A DNA stretch of 64,000 nt from Desmodesmus armatus (GCA_007449985.2 VIIQ02000739.1:1-64000); one strand, 5' to 3'; positions 48,501-60,358 are shown, numbered from the stretch's first letter. The notes: a model not told the origin generated them from the letters alone. Numbers and translations: made by a program.

Positions 48501-51500
48501 ATGTTTCGGGTATGGGCCAGACAAGCCTTTGTTGGCTCTCCATGCTTGTCTCACAGCCAGCTTGAGCTTACCCATCCGGTGCATGTACAGTTGAAGCCAG
48601 ATCATCACCTGACCTTCTCCGTCTCCCTCTGACCCATGCCCTTATTGTCTCCTCCCTTTTCTTTCTCCCGCGCTCTACCTATCCCCCTGCCTGCAGGAGA
48701 GTACCGGGAGAGCCGCCGTGCGGGCATCAACACGGCCCTGTCTCGTCTGAAGGACTACGACATGGAGACCAAGGAGCAGCTCAGCCAGGAGCTGGCCCAA
48801 GCTGCTGAGTTCCTGGACCAGGCTGCTCGACTGGCTATGGCAGCCATGCTGCAGGTTTGTTTGCCGTGCAGTTGCTTCCAGAGCATTGATGGGCCCTGGC
48901 TGCCTGCTGGTTATTGTAGCTAAGTAGGTTGGCAGGCTGTTGGAGACCATTGGCCGCACCACATCGCCAGTGTAAGCCAGGACATTCTGTGTTCCAAACC
49001 ACCAGGACGCCACTGTGGATATTGACTCAGAATCTCACTGCTGGTTTGCTTGCAGGGTCCAGTGTTTGACACAGACGCGCGCAGGGCTCAGGGGCCCGTA
49101 CTGCGCTGGATCGACCGCCTGCTCAAGGCCCCTCCCCTAGGCGTTGCCTATGGAATGGTTCCGGCGGTGCCCAAGGACGCCGTTGGGCGCACCGCACTGC
49201 TCAACCTGCTGCGCAGCAACCTGGAGATGTTCAGCGTGTGTGTGGACCGATGCTATGACCGCGACCCCCGTGTCGCAACAGCCTCATTCCAGGTGGGAAG
49301 TCCCCTTCAAGTTTTGCGCTGCCTGAGTTCTGCGGCACTATCAAGCAACCACATACCAACCCACATGCAGGCTGCTCGATTGATCGTGTGCCATAGTACC
49401 ATAGTGTCACTGCAAATGGTAGTAGACTGGTCTCTGTATGCTGCGGCAGTGTTCAAACTGCATTTATGATGTGCTGTGCTGTGCTGTGGCGCAGGTGGTG
49501 AGCGAGGTGTACTCTCTGCACCAAGTCAAGGTGGAGCCCCACGTGGTGCTGTCCCTCGTGCTGTACAAGATGGTGGACGGAAACCTGGAAGTCCGCGAAG
49601 ACTCCATGCACATGCTGCAAGTGCTGTCCATGCGCGAGTGGCAGACGTCCGCGACAGACCTGGCGTCTGTTGGGGGCCATGCCAGAGCAGCAGGGCAGCG
49701 CGGCACGGCAGAAGAGGCGGCTGCGGATGGTGACTCGGGGTCTGTGCTGGTGCTGGGGCTCTGCAGGACTCTTACCAGCAGTTCCAGTATGAGCTGGCAG
49801 TGTCGCTGGCCAGGTGAGCTCTGCTGCTGTTCGTGTTTGGATTGGTGCTGCAAGAAGTTCAAGCCTGTGCAGCAGGTCCTGTCAAGCAAGCTACACTGCA
49901 GCTTCATGAGCCAGATATATTGCGTGCCCTTGCGCAAGGGTGATAGACATCAGTAAGGGTGTGTGGAAATAGTGCAGGTGGGTCTCCATATGGCCCATTG
50001 TGCATTCATCCATCTCACTAGCTGCTCAGTCACTCACTCACTCACTCACTCACTCACTCACTCACTGTCCAGGGACCACCCTGAGCTGAGTGAGGCTCTG
50101 TGTGAGGAGATGATGACCCGGCAGCTGGAGCTAGCTGACAAGGTGTCCCAGCACCCCGTGCTGACTTGCCTGAGCCCATGGATGGAGAACCTCACCATCG
50201 CAGCACACTGGAAGGGCACCTGGTGTGAGCGCCTGCTGAAGAGCATGTACTACGTCACACTCAGGTGGGGATACAGGGGTTCGGGTCCTAGGGGTTTGGC
50301 GCAGGCTCCAGCTTGTATTACTCATCCAGGTATTGACATGGGGCGTGTGTGAGGGCGGAATGCACTTGGCCTTTGAGTGAACTTTGATGTTGGCAACAGT
50401 CCGGGTAGCCTGAGCCTGCATCAGCACACAACAACACTTGAATAGTCATAGATGGCCGTCATCGAGCCCCGTCGCCCTGGCTTACAGACCGTGTCCTCAC
50501 CGGTTGCACTGTACTGTGTGTATTGTACGATACTGTTCTGCAGGCATGGTGATGAGCTGCCCTTGGAGATTGAGCGATTGTGGCGGACGCTGGCCCACAA
50601 CAGGCGCAACATCATCCCCATGCTGGACTTCTTGGCTAGCTTGGGCACGCACATGGCGTATCAGGTGGGTGGAACGCTGCCGGCCCTTGACAAGCCATTA
50701 GACGCTCGTGAAAGCTTGTATCTGGGTCCCCTTGAGACATCACTCCCGCGATGCTGTTGGATGCGCTGACATGGTGTTTTGAAGTGTGGCTTTTTTGAGA
50801 AGCATGATGTGGCAGCTGCGTCGTGGTGTTCTAAGCTGTGAATCCAAGTGCTGCACCACCCTTGTGACTGCTTGTGTCTTGAATTCATGCCCTGTCGGCT
50901 GACGCATGTGTTCTTGCCCTGCAGAGCGGCTCGCCAGATTGGATAATCAGGAGTTGTGATTCTCTGCATGTAGCACCCACTACATTTCCATAACGATTGT
51001 GACCTTGCCGCTGCGTTGGTATGTCCTGTCATGTGCTGCGTGTCCATCCTGCCTGCAGCAAGAGCTGCCCGCTATGCTGGAGTACCTAGGTGTCAGCAAG
51101 CGCATCTGCCTCTACCTGGCACGCAAGAATGCGCAGCAGACCATCGACCACCTGGTGTACGAGGTCAGCCTGCAGCTGCTGGAGGACGAGGGGCCTGCTG
51201 CAGGCGGCAGCAGCGGCGGGAGCGGCACTGGGGGCTACCAGCAGCACAGGCCCAGCGCGCCGCTGGAGTTTGCTGCTGTGCTGCAGCAGCTGGCAGGTGG
51301 GTGCTGTTAGGATGCTCGGGGGAGGGAGAAAAAGGGCTTCGGCATGTGGTACGACTGTCACAGTCGTGGTTGGCGGATGCCACGGTGGTTGGCTGATGTC
51401 ACACAGGGAGACTGCACTTTTCAGCGTCTGTTCATCGCAGTACTAGTTGTGCGGCCATGTCTGTCATTGGACCGTGTATGTACTGTGGTTCCAGCGGCCA

Positions 51501-54500
51501 CACTGCACCAAGGTAACATGTAGGCTGGGAGCTCTGTCCAAACAGAGTATGTGCTTATGAATAGTGTGTGTTGTCTTATTGTGCAGAGCCCGTCAGCCCC
51601 CAGCTCCGCACACCAACTGCTCCCTCAGCAGAAGGCACGCTGGACACAGCCGCACCGGCCATCAGGACATCACTAGGCTCCTGGTGGAGCCAGAACGTGG
51701 CCAGCAACGCCGCGGCAGCAGGCCAGCAAGCAAGCACGGGACCAGCCTACCCGTCGGTCAGCACTTCAGCGAGCGCCAGTGTCAGCGGGCAGGCTCAGGG
51801 TGGGTCTGCAGGCCCTGGCGAGCAGCAGGGGCTTCGGCTGAGCTCCTCCCTTAGCTCCGGGCTCAATATCCCTGACAGCGCTGCCTCTCTTGGGGGCTCT
51901 GCACATGGCCACTCACAGCCGAGGGACAGCATCGGCGGCTTGGAGGAACTTCGAGACAGCAGCCAAGGGATGGGGCTTGCAGGTGCTGCTGCACTGAGCC
52001 AGGGTGGTGCACCTAACCTGCGTTCGTCTGTCACGGACCAAAGTGACGCCAGCAGCGTCAGCAGCTTGTCGGTGTCTGGTCAGGCGCTGGGGAGTGTGAG
52101 TGGCATGGAGCAGCCGGGGATGCCGGCTGCTGCTGCAGGCAGCAGCACCAGCTTGGGAGGGCTGACAGGAGCTTCAACATCCAGCACAACTCCTGTTGGT
52201 ATTGGTGGGCCGCGGGGAGGTGCAGGCGGGCCAGCAGCAGCATCAGGTAGCTTTGCTGGGCCGGGTTTCCTGGCCAACTGGAGCTCTGGAGGGGCTGTAA
52301 ACCCTATTGCTGCTGCTGGGGCGTCGGGGTTTGGCGGCGCCAGCGAGCTAGGTGCAGCAGGGCTCAACCTGAGCCTATACTATGGGTCGAAGCCTACGGC
52401 TACAGGGCTGTTGGGGGCTCAGAGGGGCTCTGGAGTGGCTGCTGCTTTGAGGGAGGAGGCGGCGTGGGGCATTGGGCGCAACTCCCCACGGGCAACGCGT
52501 GAGCCGCCCTCTCCTGTCCTGCGGGGCTTGGTGACTCGACCAGAGCTGGCTCTGTGCCTGCTGACAGAGGTGTGTGTGAGACAGAGAATGGGCATGCAGG
52601 GCTGTGTTCTAGCATGTGAAGCACAAGCCTTTCCGGTCTTGCTGCAAGTTGGGTTCTTGTTGCTAAAAATAAGCAGAGGACACGCGTACTGTCTGACCCC
52701 GTCCTTCCCCGTCAAGGCCCATTTTCCTTGCCCTCTCTTTCACTTTCCTCTCTTCCTGTCGCCCATCCTCCTCTCCGCATTCTCCCTCGTCTGGCTGGCA
52801 TGGTTTCGTGGGGTCTTTGCAACACCCTTACACATACGTCTATGTGTGTATGCACACACCTGCAGGTGGTGTGACAAGACCAGCACGATGCAGTTGCCGG
52901 GAGGTTCATCGATATAGGTAAAACAAGCATGCCCATGCATGTCTGCGTGCCCGCAGGTGGTGTATGAACATGACGAGGACGTCAGCAGCCACCTAGCGCT
53001 GCTCTGCCATGTGTGCCTGCTGCTGGCGGACCACGAGGAGCACCTGGTTGCTGTTGCAGCGCAGCAGCTGCTGGTCAACTGCCTGTACAGCCTCAGCCAC
53101 CACCACAGGGACCTCATGCAGGAGGAGCACAAGCAGGTGGACACCTCACAGGTGGGCGTGCACACCCACCTCACATGAGGGAACAGTACAGTACAGTACA
53201 GTACAGTACAGTACAGTACAGTACAGTAGTTTGGGACAGAGTCCCAACCTTGGCACCCAACGCATGAGCTGCATCCAGCATGTACATGGCATGATGACCC
53301 GTCGTGATGTTGACAGGCTGGTTTCAAAGACTGCGCTCCGACACGCTGTGCTGCTTTTGTTCCAGCCCTGCTGTGCGGTTTCTGCAAGCATGGCCCTACA
53401 CATGCTTCTTGCCGCAACCAAGTTAGGCGCTGTAACATGAGGCCAAGGGGCTAGATGAGGCACTCTGAGCGTGGTGTCAAATGCCGCACTGTTGATCCTT
53501 ATATTTCACGCGCTGAGTGTGCTGCACTGTGCTGCAGGCCACCTCTCTGATCAAGTATGTGCAGTCCATGCGTGGCCGCCGCCTTTGGCCAGCAGAGGAC
53601 TTCAGCCTTGACCAACAGCAGGAGCTGGCCAGCACAGCAGCCCTGGCCAACATGGTCCTGCACTGCCTGGACGCCTTTGATTTCGAGCCAGGGCTGAAGC
53701 AGGCATGGGTGTCTGTCGCGTTGGATTGGGCCCTCCACGCACGCAGCAGACACCTGGCATGTCGCTCGCAGCAGGTGCTGCGGTCGCTGCAGCCGCAGCT
53801 CACAGGAGACATGTGCAGCGTGCTGCTGCTGTGCCTGCAGCAGTGCCTGGCGGCAGCTGAGGGGTCTGCTGTTGCTAGGGACGTTGCACTGGAGCTGCTG
53901 CTGACCCTTGGGGAGCTTCTGGAAGCCCTTCCTGCCCGGAAGCTCCTGCTATACCCCCAGGTCAGCGCGGTTATTTACCAACGCACCATGTATGATTCAC
54001 AAGGATGGTCAGGGAGTGTGTGTTGGAGTCCAGCTGTACTTTCCGTCCCCCAGGGGTTTGCTGTCGTGGATTGTGTATTGCCAGTTGAGGGTTGCTAGAC
54101 AAGAATTGTCCCGCCTCTTCCTGCTGCCTACAGCACCCAAAGCCATGTGTGCCATGACATGCTCTTGCGTGGTGTCCATCCTGTGCAGGTGTTCTGGGCT
54201 TCCCTGTCACTCCTGTTCAGCAGCTATGTCAACATCTACAAACAAGGTCTGCTGCTGCTCACAGCATGCATGCAGCAGCTGCCCATGCATGACAACACCA
54301 TACAGAACATCCTGCTCGCAGCAGCGCCGTCCTCAGACCCGGTCAAGCTCCAGCAGATGCTCAACCACTGCCATGCAGCAAGCATACTCAACAGCAGCAG
54401 CGGTCACAGCAGCCTGAAGGCGCAGCAAGGCATGCGCGCTCCATCACCCAACTTGGGAGCAGCAGCTGCATCAGCCAGTGGGCGGTCGCGGTATGCAACA

Positions 54501-56943
54501 GCCCCTGCAGGACGCAGCAACGCAGGAGCAGGTGCTGGTGCAGCAGGTCCGAAGGGCAGCCTTGCTGGCGGAAGCACCCAGCAGGCCGTAGCTGCCAGCT
54601 TTGTCGGTGGTGCTGACTGGCAAGGTGGGCGGCCCATGCGCTGGCCCTTTGCGCAGCTGCTGCCCTGGCCGGAGCGGGGACCCGACGGGCCAGCACACCA
54701 GATGATTGCTGTGCAGCAGGTGCTCTTCAAGGGCTTGCTGTTCCCACAGACGCAGCTGCAGACCGTGCACATCTTTACCCTGCTGGCACAAGAGCTGTGT
54801 CAGCTACCTCCCGGCGCCCCGCAGCCCATACAGGCGCCTGCAGCAGCTGGGTTGGACGCAGTCAGGGGCAGCAGCGCCAGCAGGGAGCGGGATCAGCACG
54901 CAGGCAGCAGCGGCGTGGCTTCACTAAACAGCAGCTTCCACAGCCAGCGGGCTTCTGGGAGCGGCCAGCCAGCCGCCGCGGCAGAGGCGGCAGGTGTTGG
55001 GAGCAGCACAAACAGCAGCCGAAGCGCCAGCAGGGCGACAACGGGAACCCCGCCGGGCCTCAGGGCGAGCAGGGACTCTGTGGGAGCTTCTGGAGCAAGG
55101 CCTGAGGGTGGTGCAGTGATGCGGTCAAGTGCTGGGGGTGTGTTTGGCCCTGGGGAGTTGTCGGTACGAGCCAAGGCTGCTCGCTTCTGGCAGTTGCTGC
55201 AGCAGGAGCAGCAAGTGCCGGTAAGCCCCAGGCAGCAGCAGCAGGAAGAGGAGCAGCGGCAGCAGCAGCGGCACCTTGGGGATGACAGCAAGGAAGCAGA
55301 GGTGTCCCGTAGCGCACCTGACCTGCGCAACTTGCGGGCCCGTCCTGCTAGCGGCAGTGCCGCAAGTGCTGCTGAAATGCAAGCACCGCAGCCCCAGCAG
55401 CAGCAGCAGCAGCACCTGCAGAGCAGCTGTTCCATGTGGACGTCTCTCATGCGAGGAGGCGGCACCGGCAGCTATGCCGCAGGTGCCGGCAGCACTAGCC
55501 GGCGGCTGCCTGGCACCCGTGCAGCGTTCCAGTGCATTCTAGGTCAGCGGCATGCACAGCTCTTGGTCAGCATCGCATGCATTGTGCCCTTCTTTTGCAG
55601 CCAGCTGGGCCGGTTGGAGCCGGACTCAGAGCTGCTGCTGGGGTTGCAGGACTGCGTGTATGCGTTAGCGGGGGCGTGCTGCACGCACGGCTTTGGCCCG
55701 CTTGGGGACAAGCTGCAGCTGTTTGCTGAGGCTCTAAACACCAACCCCAGCGGCAGCTTGGCTGGGGAGCTGCATAGCGGCAGCAGTGAGGGTGTGCAGG
55801 CCCACCAGCAGCAGGAGCAGCACCAGCAGCAGCGGCACGTGCACTTCAGCCCGGGGTTGCCGCGGCAGCCGGGCCGGCGGCACCCTGGCGGTTTAGGTGG
55901 CAGCAGCGGCGCAGCGTGCGGTGCACATCCGGTCCTCATCCCGGGCAGCACCTTGCTGCAGCTGATGAGGCCGCTGTGTCTGCAGCTGAGCCGGGCGCTG
56001 CTGCCGACCTATGCAGACTGGCTGCTGCGGTTCTGGATGGGTCTGCTGCTGCTGCCGGGGGCCGCACAGCTGCACCCGCATGTGCTGATGCTGTTGAGGT
56101 GTCTGTTTGACACGCCGGGGCTGCAGCTGGGGTCTGCTGCAGGGCTGCTGCTGGACGGGTCCTTCTTGAGCCCCGTGGTAGCTCTGTCACAGGTAAGCCA
56201 TGGGCTGTGCTGATGTTTGCTGCCAGCCATGTGTTAGCTATAGTTGCATATTGCATGCTTGATGTGTAAGGTCACTGAGGTAGTATCCTTCTTGAGGCTG
56301 GTGGTGGCACAGTCACAGGTGAGCCATGGGCTGTGTCTGATGTCTGTGCATTGCACGCATGGTGTGTAAGTGCCACTGATAACGGAAACGCTCTCAAGCC
56401 CAGTGGGGGCACTGTCACAGGGAAACAGGACACAATTGCAAGCAGGTCCAGTGTGCATCGTGCTCTTCTCATCGCTCGTTGTAGGTGTGACACATGCAGG
56501 GAAGCAGCCTGCATCTGAGCAGCCCAAACAGCGCTACAATATCGAGACGCAGCCACGGCATGGTACCCGTCCGATGCATGCTCCCACTCGTTACCAAAAG
56601 GTCCCCTCTCCCATATGCTTTGCCAATCTGCTTGCAGGGCCCTCTGTGTCAGTATGCCCTGGATGCGCTGGAGGCCATCATCAACTATGCAGCCAATGCC
56701 CCAGACCCACCTCCGCAGCAGGGCGCCCCAGCAACAGCAGCAGCAGCCGCAGGCACTAGTGTGGACCTACAGGGGCTCGCAGCATGCTGCTTACCGCAGC
56801 TAGACGTTGTGGAGCTGCTGCAGCGTGTGCTGGAGTCTTTTGGGGCGCCGCCACGGCGGAAGCGGCAGCGGCTGCTGCCGTTCCTGGCAGAGAGCAGCAA
56901 CAGTGCGGGACACACGCAGACAGACAGGATGCTAGAGGACTAG
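39529..56943 (+). CDS. FRY: Furry / MOR2 / Tao3 cell-morphogenesis protein
   Basis: Giant HEAT/ARM-repeat scaffold that works with NDR/LATS kinases and MOB proteins in polarity and cell shape; plants have a close homologue. Starts MKQCIPSAADLLLKNYIRLA. First exons are 39529-39618, 39784-39846, 39899-40090 (FLEVLASDWRYERALQGIRL) and 40457 to about 40566, all in phase. Later about: 40943-41183, 41525-41637 (LAHPLNYTAAVKKSQ), 41893-42070 (VHHALCEMLTAILAPLICSN), 42342-42460 (VGYPLVTVLVCLVDVDNYAR), 42730-42887, 43164-43421, 43657-43931, 44199-44342, 44660-45310, 45612-45768, 46023-46160, 46343-46490, 46762-46840, 47272-47400, 47607-47777, 48139-48438, 48697-48856, 49056-49292, 49496-49815, 50071-50264 (ERLLKSMYYVTLR), 50543-50665, 51060-51296 (KRICLYLARKNAQQTIDHLV), 51588-52571, 52957-53151, 53539-53960 (TSLIKYVQSMRG), 54189-55541, 55603-56192, 56638-56943. 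The order of conserved blocks follows the plant protein throughout. Two large Ser/Gly/Gln-rich insertions (51588-52571; about 54400-55540) are unusual. Confidence 0.93.
39758..39773. repeat. Poly-C tract serving as polypyrimidine tract
   Basis: Sixteen Cs end eight bases before the TTGCAG acceptor of the second Furry exon (39784). The position is that of a 3' splice-site pyrimidine tract. Confidence 0.85.
46973..46982. repeat. GT run with poly-G in a Furry intron
   Basis: A short TGTGTGTGTG run is followed by ten Gs in the intron between the exons near 46840 and 47272. Confidence 0.8.
50030..50066. repeat. (CACT)n tetranucleotide repeat at an acceptor
   Basis: About nine CACT units run directly into the CTGTCCAG acceptor of the exon starting near 50073 (RDHPELSEALCEEM). 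The repeat occupies the polypyrimidine-tract position of the Furry intron. Confidence 0.92.
53183..53228. repeat. (ACAGT)n pentanucleotide repeat
   Basis: About nine perfect ACAGT/AGTAC units just after the donor of the Furry exon ending near 53151. Because GTAC is palindromic, the transcript can form short alternating pairs. Related imperfect runs are at 10550-10620 and 11636-11712. Confidence 0.95.
56163..56420 (+). repeat. Tandem partial duplications of a Furry exon end
   Basis: The end of the penultimate Furry exon with its donor (TTCTTGAGCCCCGTGGTAGC, CTGTCACAG|GTAAGCC) recurs at about 56287-56340 (TTCTTGAGGCTGGTGGTGGC, AGTCACAG|GTGAGCC) and at about 56391-56420 (CTCAAGCCCAGTGGGGGCAC, TGTCACAG|GGAAAC). 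Copy 2 keeps a donor; copy 3 has lost the GT. Confidence 0.75.
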
Positions 56944-57524
56944 GAGGCTTGCAGTCTGTAGCAGTTGTAGTGGTGTGGACGGACAGCCCCACCAACAGCT
57001 GCAGTGTGCATGTATTGGCAGATGCTGCCAGCAACCACCAACCACAGCCAGTGGCTGTGGTTTTTGATGCATCAGTGCTTCCGTTGCGCTATCGTGTACA
57101 TGGCTGGATGTTGTGCGTTGTGCATGTTGTGGAGGGGCCGTGCGCCAACTGGGCGAGTGCCTGAGTTGGCTTTGGTTGAGAGGACCTAATGGGCAGTGGA
57201 AGGGTGCAGGAGACCATCAAGCTGCTTGCTTGAGATGTTTGAAGAATGATGGCTGTGCAAGACTTGAAAATCATCTGGACACTTAGTGTGCAACTTGCAC
57301 TGTTTCAAAGCCAATACGCCTTGCACCCAACAGCATTCAGCAGCTTGTGAATCGACCCTTCAACGGGCACATGACCACCTCAGACGCGTTGCAGTGATGG
57401 GGCCGTGACGTCCCCGGCCGCGTGCAACCCTACTAGGCTAGCAGCAATGCTCACATGTAGGTTGGCACAGTTGCGCAAACTCAAGCCTGCACTAGCTCAG
57501 CAAGGAGCTTGACACGGTGTGTTT
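56944..57524. other. 3' flank of the Furry gene
   Basis: About 580 bp with no gene recognised, probably Furry 3' UTR and then unique spacer before the repeat array. The algal TGTAA poly(A) motif was not found on the + strand by eye. Confidence 0.4.
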
Positions 57525-57589
57525 GGAGCGGAGTGGATTTGAACCACTCGCAGCACTTTGCAAAGGTGTGCTGTTAAACCGAACGCCCC
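57525..57589 (-). other. tRNA-like fold at repeat end (65 nt)
   Basis: On the minus strand the ends GGGGCGT and CCGCTCC pair at six of seven positions (one a G-T wobble). A CAGCAC/GTGCTG hairpin with an 11-base loop containing TTGCAA follows, then the T arm AGTGG-TTCAAAT-CCACT. It has the longest middle arm of all copies and may be closest to the ancestral form. No D arm is visible. Confidence 0.55.
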
Positions 57590-57815
57590 TGGCTACGAAA
57601 CGAGTTGGGTATGCTGAGCCCAACACAAAGCTGGGCCTGGTGGCTCAGCACTGAAACGAGTGGGGTATGACAGACGCCATGTATGAAGCAGCATTACCCC
57701 ACTGTGACTGTGGTTGCTGTGCATGAATGCTGCACAAGGCTCAAGCCCAAAGGTCGTGTGGGCTCTCCCTTCATCACGCCTGTAGGGGACCAACGGCAAC
57801 CCCGTGCTTGACCTA

Positions 57816-58520
57816 TACCGTATCCCTCATATATACAAGCGTCTCATAATTGCTTATAGCCGGTTTGAGTTGCTTATATTATGAAAAACGGAGGTTTTTT
57901 CGGCCAAAATGGCTTATAATTATGGTGTACATTTTCAAAATTTCAAACCCAGAAATAACGCCTAAACGGGCTTGTTTTCGCATCTCTCCACGTCCTGACA
58001 TCATGCCCTGAGGTTCCTGCCTTTCCTGAGCTGCTGCACGGCCGAATCGGGCTGCTGTTCCAAGCACTGCTCTGATCTACAGTCTGTCATGCAGCTGCAG
58101 AATGCCCCTGAAAAGCATCCAAAGAATTCATGAAAGCTTGCATTTGAGAGCAGAAGCAGCAGCTGAGGTCACAGCAGCGGAGCAGCCCACACCCAGCAGC
58201 AGAACAGCCGGCTCAAGTCATTGAGCTCCACAGCCAGTCTTGACCCACATTTGAACAGTCAGATAGCCGAGATGGTGCAAGTTGCAAGTTGATTGGCTTC
58301 TAAAAGGGCTACAGGTGTCTTCCCACATCACAAGTGGCCCAAGACACCACAGCAGGGCCATTTCAGCCACTTTCTGCAGCAGCTGGCAAGCCAGACTTGC
58401 TTATATTTATGAAACTGCCAGACTGCAATTTGGCAAAATGGCTTATAATTATGGTGAAAATTTTCTCACGCTGCGCGTGGCTTAAATTATGAGAGGCTTG
58501 TATATATGAGGGATACGGTA
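57816..58520. mobile_element. Non-autonomous TIR transposon (MITE-like), TA target
   Basis: The ends are perfect inverted repeats for 25 bases including the flanking TA (57816-57840 and 58496-58520; TACCGTATCCCTCATATATA...), extending to 36 bases with one mismatch. The element proper is 701 bp, 57818-58518. Three sister units of the host repeat show the uninterrupted site CCTACAGTGCTCC (59389, 60027, 60651), while here CCTA and GTGCTCC flank the element, so a TA duplication at a CCTATAGTG variant of that site explains the junctions. Inside, a 23-bp direct repeat (57905-57927 and 58434-58456; core GGCTTATAATTATGGTG) lies near each end. No transposase is encoded. TA duplication suggests Tc1/mariner-type mobilisation, which is inference. 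Confidence 0.88.
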
Positions 58521-59090
58521 GTGCTCCAACAGCTGCTGTGCGAAACGAGTACTGAGGCCACAAGCATCCCAGGTCGTGAGGCCGCCCCCATCACGCCGGT
58601 AGGGAACCAAGTTGGCAATCCCGGGCTAGGCCTTTGAAGAACAGACGAAGTAACACACAGCTGCCACTGCCCCAACCCGCACCTCAGATGACGCGATCCT
58701 CTTTGGCGCCTGGAAGTGTTGTCAGCCAGCAAGGGATCTACAGCCAGAAGGGCATAGCAGCACCACAAGACACTTCGAAGTGAGTTCACAGCCTGGGGTG
58801 GTGGTGCCTCAAAGCCCGCGCAGCGGTCCATTTCGTTGTGTTTTGCAGATCAACAGGGGCTCACTTCCAGTCCTTCAAACTGCACATGTCAAGTGAAGCT
58901 GTTGACTGTACGCTTGAGCAAACACAGTACAACAGGTGCTATACAGGGGAGTCGCAGCCCGGCCGCCCAGCAGGAAGCACTGCTGACAACACCCATACAC
59001 GCAAGCCCCACAAACAGCCCAGCTCACCTCCGTGCAATAACCCGTGCTCCATGTGGATCAAGTGCAGCGCTTCAAGTGCTAGCAGGGCCA

Positions 59091-59148
59091 GGGACTGAGT
59101 GGATTTGGACCACTCCACAGCACTAAGTGCTGCTGACACCATCGTCCC
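59091..59148 (-). other. tRNA-like fold at repeat end (58 nt), unit B
   Basis: On the minus strand GGGAC...GTCCC close the stem (five pairs). A CAGCAC-TTA-GTGCTG hairpin and an AGTGG/CCACT T-arm stem follow. Confidence 0.5.
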
Positions 59149-59730
59149 ATGTGCTGACCGAATAGAGTGGGTATGCTGAGCCCAAAAGAAAGCTGGGCCT
59201 GGTGCCTCAGCACTGAAACAGACGAGTGGGGTATGACAGGAGCCATGCATGAAGCAGCATTACCCCACTGTGACAGTGATGCTGTGGTCCGCTGTGCATG
59301 AATGCTGCACGAGGCTCAAGCCCAAAGGTCGTGTGGGCTCTCCCTTCATCACGCCTGTAGGGGACCAACGGCAACCCCGTGCTTGGCCTACAGTGCTCCA
59401 ACAGCTGCTGTACAAAACGAGTACTGAGGCCACAAGCATCCCAGGTCGTGTGGCTGCCCCCACACGCCGGTAGGGAACCAAGTTGGCAATCCCGGGCTAT
59501 GCCTTTGAAGAACAGACGAAAAGTAACACGCAGCTGCCACTGCCCCAACCCGCACCTCAGATGAAGAGATGCTCTCTTTGACGCCTCGAAGTGTTGTCAG
59601 CCAGAAGAGGATGTACAGCCCAAATGGCATAGCAGCACCACAGGACAGCGGCGCTCCAGAGCCTGGGGTGGTGGAGGTGTCGCAGCAACTGACAGCCCAG
59701 GACTTATATACGCCTGGCGAAGCAGGGCCT
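59091..59730 (-). repeat. Array unit B (640 bp)
   Basis: Complete unit from the inverted tRNA-like end (GGGACTGAGTGGATTTGGAC) to GCGAAGCAGGGCCT. It is directly followed by unit C with no spacer. Its internal blocks are in the same order as in unit A and in the copies at 14.6-15.5 kb. Confidence 0.92.
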
Positions 59731-59788
59731 GGGACTGAGTGGATTCGGACCACTCCGCAGCACTAGGTGCTGCTGACACCATCGTCCC
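59731..59788 (-). other. tRNA-like fold at repeat end (58 nt), unit C
   Basis: Same 58-nt layout as units B and D. The middle hairpin loop is CTA, and the T loop reads TCCGAAT on the minus strand. Confidence 0.5.
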
Positions 59789-60358
59789 TTGTGCTGACCG
59801 AACAGAGGGTATGCTGAGCCCCAAAAGACTGCTGGGCCTGGTACCTCAGCACTGATACAGACGAGTGGGGTATGACAGAAGCCATGCATGAAGCAGCATT
59901 ACCCCACTGTGACAGTGATGTTGTGGTCCGCTGTGCATGAATGCTGCACAAGGCTCAAGCCCAAAGGTCGTGTGGGCTCTCCCTTCATCACGCCTGTAGG
60001 GGACCAATGGCAACCCCGTGCTTGGCCTACAGTGCTCCAACAGCTGCTGTGCGAAACGAGTACTGAGGCCACAAGCATCCCAGGTCGTGAGGCCGCCCCC
60101 ATCACGCCGGTAGGAACCAAGTTGGCAATCCCGGGCTATGCCTTTGAAGAACAGACGAAGTAACACACAGCTGCCGCTGCCCCAACCCGCACCTCAGGTG
60201 GCGTACCTCTCTTTACCACCTCCAAGCGTTGTCAGCCAGCAGAGGATTGCAGCCAGAAGGGCATAGCAGCACCACAGGACGCTCCAGAGCCTGGGGTGGT
60301 GGAGGTGCCGCAGCAACTGACAGCACAGGACTTATATACGCCTGGCGAAGCAGGGCGT
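59731..60358 (-). repeat. Array unit C (628 bp)
   Basis: Tandem copy abutting units B and D. It is very similar to unit D; small indels account for the length difference from unit B. Confidence 0.92.

Larger units (their letters stand above)
57525..58806 (-). repeat. Array unit A, split by a transposon
   Basis: Left part 57525-57815 and right part 58521 to about 58806 together match one unit of the array. The unit begins with an inverted tRNA-like end, contains GAATGCTGCACAAGGCTCAA and CACGCCTGTAGGGGACCAA, then GTGCTCCAACAGCTGCTG and CACGCCGGTAGGGAACCAAG, and ends near GCCTGGGGTGGTGG. It is the most diverged unit of the array. About 285 bp of unrelated sequence follows before unit B. Confidence 0.88.
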
